DNA from: Nitrospira sp.
Lineage (GTDB): Bacteria > Nitrospirota > Nitrospiria > Nitrospirales > UBA8639
Assembly (NCBI GenBank): GCA_024760505.1
Contig: CP058931.1
Span: 940,001 to 1,004,000 of the forward strand
Reading direction: 5' to 3'
DNA: 64,000 bases
Part shown: piece by piece, positions 46,307-55,190 of the stretch
Layout: every line of letters begins with the position of its first letter
How positions within the stretch are numbered: the first letter of the stretch is position 1
Program-made: the position numbers and the translations under genes
The notes under the pieces: generated by a model
The model's database searches: none
Seen by the model: the letters and a program-made list of their open reading frames with translations, nothing else
Told to the model about the DNA's origin: nothing

Positions 46307-47227
46307 ATGACCCAAGGATTACCAAACAACGAAAAAGACTTTCTTCAATTAATGGAGGAGATTGATTCATTCCTACGTAATGATAATGTGCCGGTCCCAC
46401 TCAGGCAGTTAAGGGGGGCTTTGGAAATATCTAGAAGATTCCATTTAAGATTACAATCCATAGGAGATAATAAAAAGCCAAAAGAAGGATCATATGTTGG
46501 CATTGATTTAGCCATAAGAATTAAAAGTTGGTTCGATAATCGTTATGGAGAAAGATTAAAAACTAATCTCGGACCTGGCCGGATGGTTTTTTCTCTTCGT
46601 GGGGACCCTTGGATTTTTAAGTTTCCCAAATTCTATGGTCGAGTTATTCTTTTTTGTCATTCAACCGAAGATTCATTTAAGCCAGAACCGACTTCAGGTA
46701 AAATTCCAAAATTTAATATTTTGGATAGTATTATTGATCTTCCATTGACCCTCCGTCGCACCTTAGATTCTTCAGAGCTCAGAAGCATTGGGGAAAACTT
46801 CCAAATTGGTTTTAATGCCTTGTCTAAACTTCAGTATTTTTCTGGAAATAATTTTGTCTTTACAGCCTTGGCAGACCATGAAGGATCAGTCCATAACCTT
46901 TCCCAGGCTTCACCTTCCTATGGAATTGCAAAATGGTCTTCCTTACAGTTCACAGAGAAATTACTGAAGGGGTTCGTTGAAAAAAGTGGGCATTCATTTA
47001 AAAAAACTCATAATTTAGGGGATTTGGTTGATAAAGCCATTTCCTTAGGGCTTCCCAATCCAGATAAATCTTTAATTGGACTTATTCAATGCGAAGCCGG
47101 TGTGCGTTATGGGACCCCTATCGTGTCACTTGAAGGCGCCCTAAATGCTCAACGGGCTTCCCTGGAAATAGCTCTGCAGATCGGAAAAGGGTTTGGTTTA
47201 TTACAAAATCCCAATCCTCCAATGTAA
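46307..47227 (+). CDS. Hypothetical protein with C-terminal HEPN-like region
   Basis: I do not recognise the 306-residue protein as a whole. The N-terminal ~220 residues are unique (VGIDLAIRIKSWFDNRYGER, GRMVFSLRGDPWIFKFP). The last ~90 residues (KWSSLQFTEKLLKGFVEKSG, then HSFKKTHNLGDLVDKAISLG and AGVRYG) have the helix-loop-helix pattern of HEPN domains. The usual catalytic Rx4-6H is not evident, so it may be a non-nuclease binding domain. AT-rich, unlike its neighbours, suggesting recent acquisition. Confidence 0.6.
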   Translation: MTQGLPNNEKDFLQLMEEIDSFLRNDNVPVPLRQLRGALEISRRFHLRLQSIGDNKKPKEGSYVGIDLAIRIKSWFDNRYGERLKTNLGPGRMVFSLRGDPWIFKFPKFYGRVILFCHSTEDSFKPEPTSGKIPKFNILDSIIDLPLTLRRTLDSSELRSIGENFQIGFNALSKLQYFSGNNFVFTALADHEGSVHNLSQASPSYGIAKWSSLQFTEKLLKGFVEKSGHSFKKTHNLGDLVDKAISLGLPNPDKSLIGLIQCEAGVRYGTPIVSLEGALNAQRASLEIALQIGKGFGLLQNPNPPM

Positions 47228-47870
47228 TCAGTAGAAATTGGAGACTGGGCCTATTCATCTCTTTGTAGTTACCTCGATCAATGGAACATGGATGATTTAG
47301 AATTCCAAAAATTTCAAAGAGTAATGCCTACATTTTTTGGGTTTATGAATAGGTCTTGCCATTACATATGCTTCCCGTTTCTAATCCTGGTATAACCCGT
47401 CCACTGCCGCTCCAATTTTTCCCTTCTCTGAAAACTCAGGCATTTCTCCGGATTCCATCAATTCTTTGCCATGTGCTGTGGCTTGATCTTGGTGTGCATA
47501 AGGGCCGGATTTCGAACGGCAGTCGAGGTCCTTTTGTTTCGGCAAAAGGACCCAAAACCATTTCCGCCCAGATCGGCCATATTGAATCGGCCTGACTCAA
47601 AGGAGGGGCGGCCCAACTCGCAGGGCTCAGACAAGGTCCGCCTTTTGGTTTGAGGGTCAGGCCGATTGGCCAATCTGCAGGCGGGACATCTTCTCTTTGG
47701 CTGCTAACCGGTGGTTTTTTCTCCTTGATCAGAAAACTACAAAAATTTTTGATTCTGTATGTCGAGAGAAATGGCGGAAAGACACTGTAGCAAAGGACCA
47801 GTTCATTCTTATATGTGGTTTGAATTTGGGGTCAGGGCATGAAAAAAACTACTACTAAAAATATCGCCTG
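47228..47870. other. Gene-poor stretch with a repeat-like palindromic segment
   Basis: No supportable gene. At about 47575-47670, AATCGGCCTGAC and GTCAGGCCGATT form an inverted repeat about 80 bases apart. The short frames across it (e.g. 47471-47653) look like a translated non-coding repeat rather than proteins. Confidence 0.4.
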
Positions 47871-47960
47871 TTATGCCGTCGCACACACTGGCTTTCCTGC
47901 TTCTCCCTGGGTCATGCTTCGGATGCGTATCCTCCCAATGATTTCTTTGAATGTTTTATC
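47871..47960 (-). pseudogene. Orphan 3' end of a DHH phosphoesterase gene (copy 1)
   Basis: About 90 bases that match the last codons of the gene at 54216-55190, including the stop position, the segment GATGCGTATCCT vs AGGCGTATCATT and TGATTTCTTTGA. Nothing upstream remains. The copy has diverged at roughly one base in five. Confidence 0.75.
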
Positions 47961-47997
47961 TCCCTTAAACTCCCGTTAATGATTGAAATACCAATCG

Positions 47998-48018
47998 GGA
48001 ACTCTGGTTTAGAGTTCC
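47998..48018 (-). terminator. Hairpin directly after the redoxin stop
   Basis: GGAACTCT (47998-48005) pairs with AGAGTTCC (48011-48018) around a five-base loop, one base after the redoxin stop codon. No T-tract follows, so it may end or stabilise the transcript. Confidence 0.45.
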
Positions 48019-48555
48019 TTATTCATAGGTTCCTCGAATCGGATAGTTATTCTCCTGAATCCATTTCAAGGTATCAATTAATTCCTCGGGGTCGGATCTG
48101 TTGAACGGCGTGTTGGACATATCGATCAACTGGACTTTGCCATCCGGGTTCACCGCAAACATGGCAGGCTCGGAAAACGGTTGGTCCGTCTCTTCCTTGG
48201 ACCGGGGAAGGGAGATATACAGCCCGAGTGCCTTCATCTGGTCGATAGACAGGCCATAGGCCACCGGAAACGTTGCGCCAGTCTCTTCAACCATCTTTTT
48301 GGCTTTGGGTTCCGGATCGCCTGAAACGGCCACCATCTCAGCTCCCGCAACCTGAAACTTTTCTTTCAGGACTTCCAGTTTTTTTAGGTAGGTTTTGCAT
48401 ATCGGGCAGTGCAGCCCCCGGTAGATAAACACGACCTGCCAGTTCCCCGTCTTTTGTGGGTGACCCAATGTGACCTCCCCCCCACTGACCAGCGGAATTG
48501 TAAATTCAGGTAGCCGGCCTCCCGACGAAAGTTTTGTTGGAGCCATGGCTATCAC
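48019..48555 (-). CDS. Peroxiredoxin-like (AhpC/TSA, redoxin) protein
   Basis: The 178-residue thioredoxin-fold protein has FTIPLVSGGEVTLG, the active-site VFIYRGLHCPICKTYLKKLE (CPIC, about 52-55) and MFAVNPDGKVQLIDMSN. The CxxC rather than a single peroxidatic Cys-Pro suggests the redoxin/thioredoxin-like branch. It would reduce peroxides or thiols. ATG at the frame start is 48555; the alternative 48546 (MAPTKLSSGG) is close. It is adjacent to an orphan DHH 3' end and has its own 3' end copied at 58670-58881. Confidence 0.88.
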   Translation of the reverse strand: MIAMAPTKLSSGGRLPEFTIPLVSGGEVTLGHPQKTGNWQVVFIYRGLHCPICKTYLKKLEVLKEKFQVAGAEMVAVSGDPEPKAKKMVEETGATFPVAYGLSIDQMKALGLYISLPRSKEETDQPFSEPAMFAVNPDGKVQLIDMSNTPFNRSDPEELIDTLKWIQENNYPIRGTYE

Positions 48556-48761
48556 CTCCTCAAGATTGATTCAATTTTTTGTACAACACGGTTCAATTTT
48601 CACGATCATGTGGAGTGCCTATCATGGGAATTTTGAAAAGACCGACATGATCCCATCTTAACAGGCCCGGTATTTGAAATAATCTTCCATATGTGGATAA
48701 AAAATCCTTTTTTAATGGAACTTCATCTAACAACATGAGAATATCCGAGGTGCAATTCTGA

Positions 48762-48819
48762 ACGGACAGCAAACTTACATGCTTGGGAGCACGGACAGCA
48801 AACTTACATGCTTGGGAGC
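48762..48819. repeat. Tandem 29-bp direct repeat
   Basis: Two identical, adjacent 29-base units beginning ACGGACAGCAAACTTACATG occupy 48762-48790 and 48791-48819. The second copy overlaps the putative 5' end of the TVP38 gene. Because 29 is not a multiple of three, the duplication changes the frame relationship of any upstream start. Confidence 0.95.
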
Positions 48820-48860
48820 AGGCATTCAAAAAGACTTATATTCAGGAAGGCCTCCTGAGC

Positions 48861-49673
48861 TTGCTCAATCCATCCCACATTTCCCGCTTTTCCCTTGGAC
48901 GTCTGACGCCTTTATTCTGGGTTAAAGCGGCGGCGTTGGTCGTCTTGCCGGTAACGGCGTATTTGGTCATGCAGCACATCGACATCGGCGAAGTATTCAA
49001 TCCCGCCCGGATCACCCAATGGCTTTCCCAGGCGGGACCCTGGGCCCCCTTCTTATTTATGGGATTGATGGCTCTCGCCGTAATCATCAGCCCCATTCCA
49101 AGCCTGCCGTTGGACATTGCCGCGGGGGCGGCGTTCGGGCCGTTTCTTGGGGCCGCCTATGCGGTGCTGGGAGCGGAATTGGGAGCCATTATCAGCTTTC
49201 TCATTGGGCGGGCCGTGGGACGGGAAGTGCTGACCAGACTCCTGCGTATGAACATCGGCTTCTGTGAAACATGTTCCGACCACCACCTGGCGGTTTTTGT
49301 GTTTCTGTCCCGTTTACTCCCGATCTTTTCCTTCGACTTAATCAGTTATGGAGCCGGGCTCACCAACATGTCTCTCCGTATGTTTGCACTGGTCACCTTT
49401 CTGGGCATGATCCCTCCCACTCTGGCGCTTACCTATGCCGGAAGTTCTGTCACAGGAGGGACCTGGCTCACGGTGGTTCTTGGACTTGCCATGGTCGCGC
49501 TGCTCCTTCTCATCCCTAAACTTGTTCTGCGATTCCCCGACTCACGTTTGGTCAGATTCTTGCGAGGAGGGGCCCCGGTTCCGACTCCCGGATCAACTCC
49601 ACTTCAACCGCCAACCAAGGATATTGCCGAGGAGGGACCACGTTGCGCCTCATGCAACAGCCCGATGAAATAA
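48861..49673 (+). CDS. TVP38/TMEM64 (VTT domain) family membrane protein
   Basis: A polytopic protein of about 270 residues with the VTT/DedA-like core: GLMALAVIISPIPSLPLDIA, GAAFGPFLGAAYAVLGAELG, FLIGRAVGR and FVFLSRLLPIFSFDLISYGA. Members are lipid scramblases or small-ion transporters. The C-terminus ends in a cytoplasmic CASC motif. No ATG start is available near the domain. TTG at 48861 has AGGAAGG (48844-48850) upstream; the frame is open to TTG 48783 inside the tandem repeat. Start uncertain. Confidence 0.85.
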   Translation: MLNPSHISRFSLGRLTPLFWVKAAALVVLPVTAYLVMQHIDIGEVFNPARITQWLSQAGPWAPFLFMGLMALAVIISPIPSLPLDIAAGAAFGPFLGAAYAVLGAELGAIISFLIGRAVGREVLTRLLRMNIGFCETCSDHHLAVFVFLSRLLPIFSFDLISYGAGLTNMSLRMFALVTFLGMIPPTLALTYAGSSVTGGTWLTVVLGLAMVALLLLIPKLVLRFPDSRLVRFLRGGAPVPTPGSTPLQPPTKDIAEEGPRCASCNSPMK

Positions 49674-49818
49674 AATGTGAAAGAGTGCCCGCAGCGAGAT
49701 TAGGAAGAAATTCCGCCGGATACCGGTTCCCGAATACTAAAGCTACCAAGGGAAAAAGGAGGGGACCTATTTGTAGAAGAGTGGCTTTTATGAAGAGAGA
49801 CAGGATATTACGTTTTTA

Positions 49819-49839
49819 CCAGGCTCCATCGGAGCCTGG
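49819..49839. repeat. Perfect 9-bp hairpin without T-tract
   Basis: CCAGGCTCC and GGAGCCTGG are separated by three bases. It lies between the TVP38 gene and the DHH fragment and could be a weak transcript end. No T-tract follows on either strand. Confidence 0.6.
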
Positions 49840-49933
49840 TTGATCATCCGTCATTGTAAACCGGTGGCTCAGCAACCCTTCTTACCCAAAAATTGAATGC
49901 TCTATTCGGTAGCCAGGTTCCCCAGCCTGTCAT

Positions 49934-50262
49934 TTATCTACTGGCGGGCGGGTTTTCCACCCGCTGCATTTCCTGCCCCCACCGGGCCAGGCTTTGCGCG
50001 TGTATTTTCTCAATGATTTCTTTGAGTGTTATCCCGGCCACTTCATTCGCGAACTGACAGGTGCCCGCATTCCGGTGCCCGCCGCCATACGCCAGGCAAA
50101 GTTCTCCGATATTGACCGTTGAGCTCCGGTGGACGATCGACGCTCCAATGGCGAACACGGTGTTTTGTTGTTTCAATCCCCACATCACATGGATGGACAG
50201 ATTGCAGTCCGGATACAAGGCATAAATCATAAACCGGTTGACGGCATAGAAGAATCCTCATC
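49934..50262 (-). pseudogene. Orphan 3' end of a DHH phosphoesterase gene (copy 2)
   Basis: The minus-strand frame reads MIYALYPDCNLSIHVMWGLK and continues through STVNIGELCLAYGGGHRNAG. It is nearly identical to the last ~105 residues of the protein at 54216-55190. Three bases are deleted in the glycine loop (GGGH against GGGGH). The final ~15 residues differ from the parent, so it may descend from a paralogue. Similarity stops at about 50262 just after YAVNRF. There is no N-terminal DHH motif, so it cannot be active. Confidence 0.85.
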
Positions 50263-50296
50263 GCAGTGAGTGAATTTCAGAAAATTGGCCGAAGGA

Positions 50297-51520
50297 TTAC
50301 CCCGTGGGCTTCGCTTGATTGAATGTCAATGAATCGCAGGGAGCATCTTTAAAAGCCTCGGCGAGATATTTTCCAATCAAGTAATGGGCTGTGGCATTCG
50401 GATGTGGGTCATAAGGGGAAAGAGTATACAATTCCTGATTCACTTGAATATCCGGTATGATCTGGGAAATGTTAATGAGTCGGAACCGGTTGTTTTTAAA
50501 TTTTTCAACAATCTGATCCGTCAGAGTATCCCCGCTTCCCTTATCCCAAAACAGAACATAAAACGGTGCGTGAAGGGTACCTTCGATCGCACGACGGCTT
50601 TGGTCGACCACACCAACATAGAGAGGAATATTTCTATGATCAAATGCATGCATTTGAATGAAACGTTCCTGAATAAAACCATACAGTGCACTATGACGAA
50701 CAAGGTCGTAGAAAATTTTGTACCATTTCCCATGGAACGGACCCTGGTACCTCACTGACCCATCCGGCATAAGCATATACTTTGGGCCATAGTGATCCCA
50801 AAATGTATTTCCGGCTACGCGATCCACATGACTTTGGATTCCCTGATAAATTACGAGATGCACAGGACCATCCACAATCGTCTTGAGTCGTTCAGTTTCC
50901 AACGCTCGCAACATTTGATGGGGTCCATAGCCATGAAACCCTAAATTATAGACGTTGAATTTTCCGTCGCCTTCTTTTGCAAAAAAATATGGCATGGTTT
51001 CATGATCGCCTACGCCTTCTCCAAATGTGTAGGACCCACCAAAAAAGACCACATTACAACTTTCGGCACGCTTCTTTTGGGGCGTTTCGCGAATTCTCTG
51101 AGGGGTAATGGCATATTTTTGGCTATACACGAGATGATCTCGGTGGTATTTCTGAACAGTAAAATTTCCCGGATTTGGTTCATACCCTAAATCACCATCT
51201 TCCCCATCACTCCGAAAATAGGATGTCGTGTACTCTCCAGAATAGGACTCTTCTGTCCGATTAAGCAGGAGACAAAGGATTTCTGCAATGGCCAAACACG
51301 CAAAGACACTCAACAAAATGAGCGTCACATTTTTCCAACGTGGCTGTCGAACCCAGGCAACAACTATCCCTGCGACCAGAGTTCCTAGAGCAAAAATGAC
51401 CGAAAACACCCACCCCTTTTCCACAAGTGAAAAAAGAATACCACCCGCACTGATTGTGATGAGAAGCAACCTCAAGTGGGTTGATTGATACCATGTATTT
51501 GGAATGGTTCGAGACAACAT
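50297..51520 (-). CDS. Membrane-anchored SGNH/GDSL-type hydrolase
   Basis: The 407-residue protein has three or four N-terminal transmembrane helices (LLLITISAGGILFSLV, VFSVIFALGTLVAGIVVAWV, VTLILLSVFACLAIAEILCL). A periplasmic SGNH-hydrolase domain follows, with the nucleophile in VVFFGGSYTFGEGVGD (about 156-171) and the catalytic Asp-His in SPYDPHPNATAHYLIGKYL (about 373-391). Such domains act as acyl-esterases or O-acetyltransferase partners, often on polysaccharide. The divergent neighbour is a GT2 glycosyltransferase, which suggests a surface glycan role. Confidence 0.8.
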   Translation of the reverse strand: MLSRTIPNTWYQSTHLRLLLITISAGGILFSLVEKGWVFSVIFALGTLVAGIVVAWVRQPRWKNVTLILLSVFACLAIAEILCLLLNRTEESYSGEYTTSYFRSDGEDGDLGYEPNPGNFTVQKYHRDHLVYSQKYAITPQRIRETPQKKRAESCNVVFFGGSYTFGEGVGDHETMPYFFAKEGDGKFNVYNLGFHGYGPHQMLRALETERLKTIVDGPVHLVIYQGIQSHVDRVAGNTFWDHYGPKYMLMPDGSVRYQGPFHGKWYKIFYDLVRHSALYGFIQERFIQMHAFDHRNIPLYVGVVDQSRRAIEGTLHAPFYVLFWDKGSGDTLTDQIVEKFKNNRFRLINISQIIPDIQVNQELYTLSPYDPHPNATAHYLIGKYLAEAFKDAPCDSLTFNQAKPTG

Positions 51521-51970
51521 TAATTTTGTTGATCCAGGAATGAGGGAAGTTCCATTGTCAAATTATTGACACAACACGAGGAGTCACAGGATTTCAGCTG
51601 TGAAGGGATTGCCCCTGACCATAACACCCTTCATGTATATTGGCAGGCGAATTCGAGTTGTCAATGCCACGCTCTATAATTACTCCGGCCCTTCCAAGAC
51701 TGGTGCTTTTAGAAGTCAACCTGCGCTTGCCCGGTGACCATGTACCGGAGGCACCGGAACTAGTTAACCCGGGGGAATGTGGTGGGATAGAAAATCGCCC
51801 TGAGTCTGAAGGGGGAAACACAATTTTCTCTCCCTGGCAATCAAAAAAAGTCTGCCTAGGGTCACTACCAGTTTTCTTTTGTCATGAGGCATTTTCCAAT
51901 TCGCCGACATCTTCCTCCTTAGGGAGGTCGACCATAAAGGGAGCCATTTATTCTTAGCATAGCAACCACG
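51521..51970. other. Divergent intergenic region between SGNH and GT2 genes
   Basis: About 450 bases. A 105-residue plus-strand frame crosses it (51640-51957), but its composition looks random and lacks a ribosome-binding site. No gene is supported. Confidence 0.45.
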
Positions 51971-53482
51971 TTGGCCTTTTTTGTCCCGGTTGTGTGCGGA
52001 GCCTTCCTATTGGGGTTCACCCTCTATTACTTATCCCTGATCGCACTGTACGCACGAAACCACGGGTTGGACCCTGTGCCACTGTGTCGTTTTGAAGAGA
52101 ACGCACTCCCATCTGTCACGGTACAGCTTCCAATTCGAAACGAAGGCCAACTGGCTGTGCGTGTCATCCGCCATGCGGTGGCACTGGATTACCCAAGTGA
52201 CCGACTTGAAATCCAAGTCCTTGACGATTCCGATGATGAAACATCAAACATCATTCAGCAGGAAGTGGGTCGCTTGCGGCATCAGCAGCCAGAGCTGGAT
52301 ATCAATGTGATCCGACGAACAACACGAGAAGGATTCAAGGCAGGTAACCTCAAGAACGGCTTTCCCCTGGCAAAAGGAGAAATGTTGGCCATATTTGATG
52401 CTGATTTTCTTATCCCACGAGATTTTCTTCAGCGAACCGTCCATTTTTTCACAGACACCAAGGTCGGTATTGTCCAAGCCCGATGGTCTTATTTGAATCG
52501 TGGGAAGTCGCGTTTTACCGAATTCCAAGCCACAAAACTGGATACACATCAGATGTTCGAGCAGACCGCACGGGCTCGCGCTGGGCTATGGATTCATTTC
52601 CACGGAAGTGCAGGAATCATTCGCAAAACAGCAATTGAGGATGCAGGCGGGTGGAATTGCCGATCCGAAGTCGAAGATGTCGAGTTCAGTATCCGCGCCA
52701 ATATCAAAAAGTGGGAGCTTGTTTACCTTGACCAGTTCAAGGTGCCATCGGAGCTTCCGGAAACCATCACCGGATTCCTTGTTCAACAGATGCGTTGGAA
52801 GAGAGGATGGTTAAGAGTATTAAAATATTATGTCAGGGATATCTGGAAAAGTGATTTCCCTCTCTCAATTCGTCTCGATTTTTTGGTGCGCTTGTTCGGT
52901 AGTTTTGGCCCGGCACTCTCTCTGCCCTTCACCTTAGGTGCACTCCCGGCGTTCCTGATGGGTCCTCAGTATGGTCTTCAGTGGTTCGTCTATCTGGAAT
53001 ACTCACTGCTGCTCGTCTGCTCGGTTTGTATACGATTGGCTGAAGCGCACTATGTTACAGGGAGTATCGATTCTAAAATGCCGGTGCGGAAATTCAGGCT
53101 ATCCTCGTTCATTCCGGTTGGATTTATTGTGAATCTTGGAATGATGTGGGCCCAGACCCAGAGTACTCTCGAAGGTCTCGGAAATGTCCAAAGTTGGGAC
53201 GTGACACCAAAATCCCATAAGTATCTGGTGCAACAAAAGGCTCCCCTTCCAGGCTATATTGTCGGAACAGCCCTTATGTGTGTATACGCTATGGCGTTTT
53301 TCGCGTGGTCTCTGTGGACAAGGCATTTCCTGGCAAGTGGATTCTATATGTTGACAATGGTGGGAGCCGGCTGGATAACCACGTCATTCTTGCTTGAACG
53401 GTTCTTTTGCAAGAGATCGTTCTCCAAATCTTTCCTAGAGGTGAAGCCTCGTAACTATAAAAGCGCTATGCATACAGATTGA
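51971..53482 (+). CDS. Family 2 processive glycosyltransferase
   Basis: The 503-residue membrane enzyme has an N-terminal helix. The GT2 domain shows SVTVQLPIRNEG, IQVLDDSDDETSNI (first Asp), LAIFDADFLIPRDF (DxD), SEVEDVEFSIR (EDxE/F) and QQMRWKRGWLRV (QxxRW). The motif set is that of cellulose-synthase-like processive enzymes. About five C-terminal transmembrane helices follow. It would polymerise a UDP-sugar polysaccharide or make a glycolipid. No ATG is near; TTG at 51971 is the likely start though no ribosome-binding site is visible. It is divergent from the SGNH hydrolase. Confidence 0.86.
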   Translation: MAFFVPVVCGAFLLGFTLYYLSLIALYARNHGLDPVPLCRFEENALPSVTVQLPIRNEGQLAVRVIRHAVALDYPSDRLEIQVLDDSDDETSNIIQQEVGRLRHQQPELDINVIRRTTREGFKAGNLKNGFPLAKGEMLAIFDADFLIPRDFLQRTVHFFTDTKVGIVQARWSYLNRGKSRFTEFQATKLDTHQMFEQTARARAGLWIHFHGSAGIIRKTAIEDAGGWNCRSEVEDVEFSIRANIKKWELVYLDQFKVPSELPETITGFLVQQMRWKRGWLRVLKYYVRDIWKSDFPLSIRLDFLVRLFGSFGPALSLPFTLGALPAFLMGPQYGLQWFVYLEYSLLLVCSVCIRLAEAHYVTGSIDSKMPVRKFRLSSFIPVGFIVNLGMMWAQTQSTLEGLGNVQSWDVTPKSHKYLVQQKAPLPGYIVGTALMCVYAMAFFAWSLWTRHFLASGFYMLTMVGAGWITTSFLLERFFCKRSFSKSFLEVKPRNYKSAMHTD

Positions 53483-54215
53483 ACCTGTAACCAAATTCGC
53501 AATAAAGATCGTATCGTTCCAATCGACCCTTTCCCGCACAGTTTTTGTGGATGGAGTTGAAGAAACTCCCTTAGAGGCCATGCAACACACTACGCACCTT
53601 GCGATGGGAGCAATTACGTACGGGATCGGGCTCAGGCCAGGCGAAAGGTAAATAGCTTCAGCCTTGGGGCCACCAACCCGAAATTGTCCCAGGGAAGGAA
53701 ATCTTCGCGATTGAGATAAGATCTCTAGTATCGATTCAATGTGGTTCCGGCACCGGCGGGGCCCCCGAACTCCTCGGCCTCAAACCCGCCACCTCCCGTA
53801 TCAAAAGGATGGGGATGACATTTTCGAGTCTAGAAAAAGAATTAACGTGCCCTCAATTCTTCCTCAGCGCAAACAAGGAGGGGTAGTACTAGCTCAGGAG
53901 AATGAGGAGGCCGTACAAATAATGCCAGCTGATGAAATGGAAGAAGCGTTTTTGGGGATGGCTTTTCGGCATGTCGTATCTTTTGTCGGGGAGATATTGT
54001 GGGACTAGGTCTGTTTCATATAGGCCTTTTCCTGATTAAATTGGCCCCCATTGGTAAATATCCAGAAGGAAAATCCCCTGTGACTCAAGAAATTATCACC
54101 TCGAGGTGGGTTTCCTTACCTTGTTTTTTGGCATAATGATGCTAACGGGCTTTGGCGCTAAGGAACGCTTGGGGAAGTGGCCTCGGTGCCGGGGACACCA
54201 TCCATCTATTGCCTG
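53483..54215. other. Gene-poor stretch between GT2 and DHH genes
   Basis: About 730 bases, AT- and GC-mixed, containing activator fragment D (53746-53820). A short frame near 53550-53650 (VDGVEETPLEAMQHTTHLAM) is protein-like but isolated. No complete gene is supported. Confidence 0.4.
53746..53820 (+). pseudogene. Orphan 3' end of a sigma-54 activator gene (copy D)
   Basis: The frame reads SGTGGAPELLGLKPATSRIK then RMGM, against GTGGAAELLGIKPTTLLSRIKKMGI in the intact activator, split here as GTGGAAELLGIKPTT and LLSRIKKMGI. It has a six-base in-frame deletion. The nucleotide match (CGGCACCGGCGGGGC, TCAAACCC) is strong. The stop codon is lost. Confidence 0.75.
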
Positions 54216-55190
54216 TTAAGCCGTCGCATAAGCTGGCTTTCCTGCATCTACCTGGGTCATGCTTCGCAGGCGTATCATTCCGATGATTTCTTTGAGTGTT
54301 TTACCGGCCACTTCATTCGCGACCTGACAGGTGCCCGCATTCCGGTGCCCCCCGCCGCCATACGCCAGGCAGAGTTCTCCGATATTGACCGTTGAGCTCC
54401 GGTTGACGATCGACGCTCCAATTGCGAACACGGTATTTTGTTGTTTCAATCCCCACATCACATGGATGGACAGATTGCAGTCCGGATATAGGGCATAAAT
54501 CATAAACCGGTTGACGGCATAGATAGTCTCCTCATCCCGCAGATCCAGCACTACCAGATTATCATGGACGGTCGAGCACCGTTGTATCTGTTCTTTCGCC
54601 AACTCGGCATGTTTATGGAAGAGCTGCACCCGCTCTTGCACGTCCGGCAGGGCAATGATTTCATCGATACTGAGGCTGATACATTTTTCGATGAGTTCCA
54701 TCATCAGCTGATAATTGGAGATTCGAAATTCCTTAAAGCGTCCAAGTCCGGTACGCGCATCCATAATGAAATTCATCAAGGCCCAGCCGCTCGGGTTGAG
54801 GATTTCGTTGATATCATATTTGGCCGAATCGCCTTTATCGACTGCGGCCATCATCTCATTCCATGCCGCTGGAAATGTCCTTTCACCACCGTAATACCGA
54901 TAAACCACCCGCGAAGCCGATGGGGCCTTCGGATCGATGATATGGTTACTTCGCTCACCCTTATTTCGAATGGTTTCACTCAGGTGGTGATCAAACGCGA
55001 GGTGGACGCCCTCAACATATGGAAGATTGGTGGTGATATCCTTGTCGGAGATCGCCACTTTGCCATCCTGCATATCTTTTGGGTGGACAAACTTGATGTC
55101 CTCAATAATACCCACTTTTTTCAGCAGAACCGCACAGACCAGTCCGTCAAAATCACTGCGGGTCACTAATCGAAATTTTTCAGTAGCCAT
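54216..55190 (-). CDS. DHH family phosphoesterase (exopolyphosphatase-like)
   Basis: The 324-residue protein has the DHH domain motifs RLVTRSDFDGLVCAVLLKK (D-x-D, about 7-25) and VHLAFDHHLSE (DHH, about 63-73). The DHHA1 domain shows CLAYGGGGHRNAGTCQ (about 279-294). Members of this group are often annotated as exopolyphosphatases or nanoRNase-like enzymes; the substrate is unproven. Its 3' end exists twice more at 47871-47960 and 49934-50262. It is divergent from the mobile mystery pair, with a long AT-rich gap. Confidence 0.88.
   Translation of the reverse strand: MATEKFRLVTRSDFDGLVCAVLLKKVGIIEDIKFVHPKDMQDGKVAISDKDITTNLPYVEGVHLAFDHHLSETIRNKGERSNHIIDPKAPSASRVVYRYYGGERTFPAAWNEMMAAVDKGDSAKYDINEILNPSGWALMNFIMDARTGLGRFKEFRISNYQLMMELIEKCISLSIDEIIALPDVQERVQLFHKHAELAKEQIQRCSTVHDNLVVLDLRDEETIYAVNRFMIYALYPDCNLSIHVMWGLKQQNTVFAIGASIVNRSSTVNIGELCLAYGGGGHRNAGTCQVANEVAGKTLKEIIGMIRLRSMTQVDAGKPAYATA

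Noticed and set aside
48762..48819. Start of a CRISPR array
   Set aside because: Only two 29-base units with no spacer between them; no cas gene in the window.
51640..51957. 105-residue plus-strand frame between the SGNH and GT2 genes
   Set aside because: No ribosome-binding site, and a random-looking residue pattern.
53739..54008. 89-residue plus-strand frame
   Set aside because: Its first third is the activator 3' end read in the wrong frame, and the rest is not recognisable.
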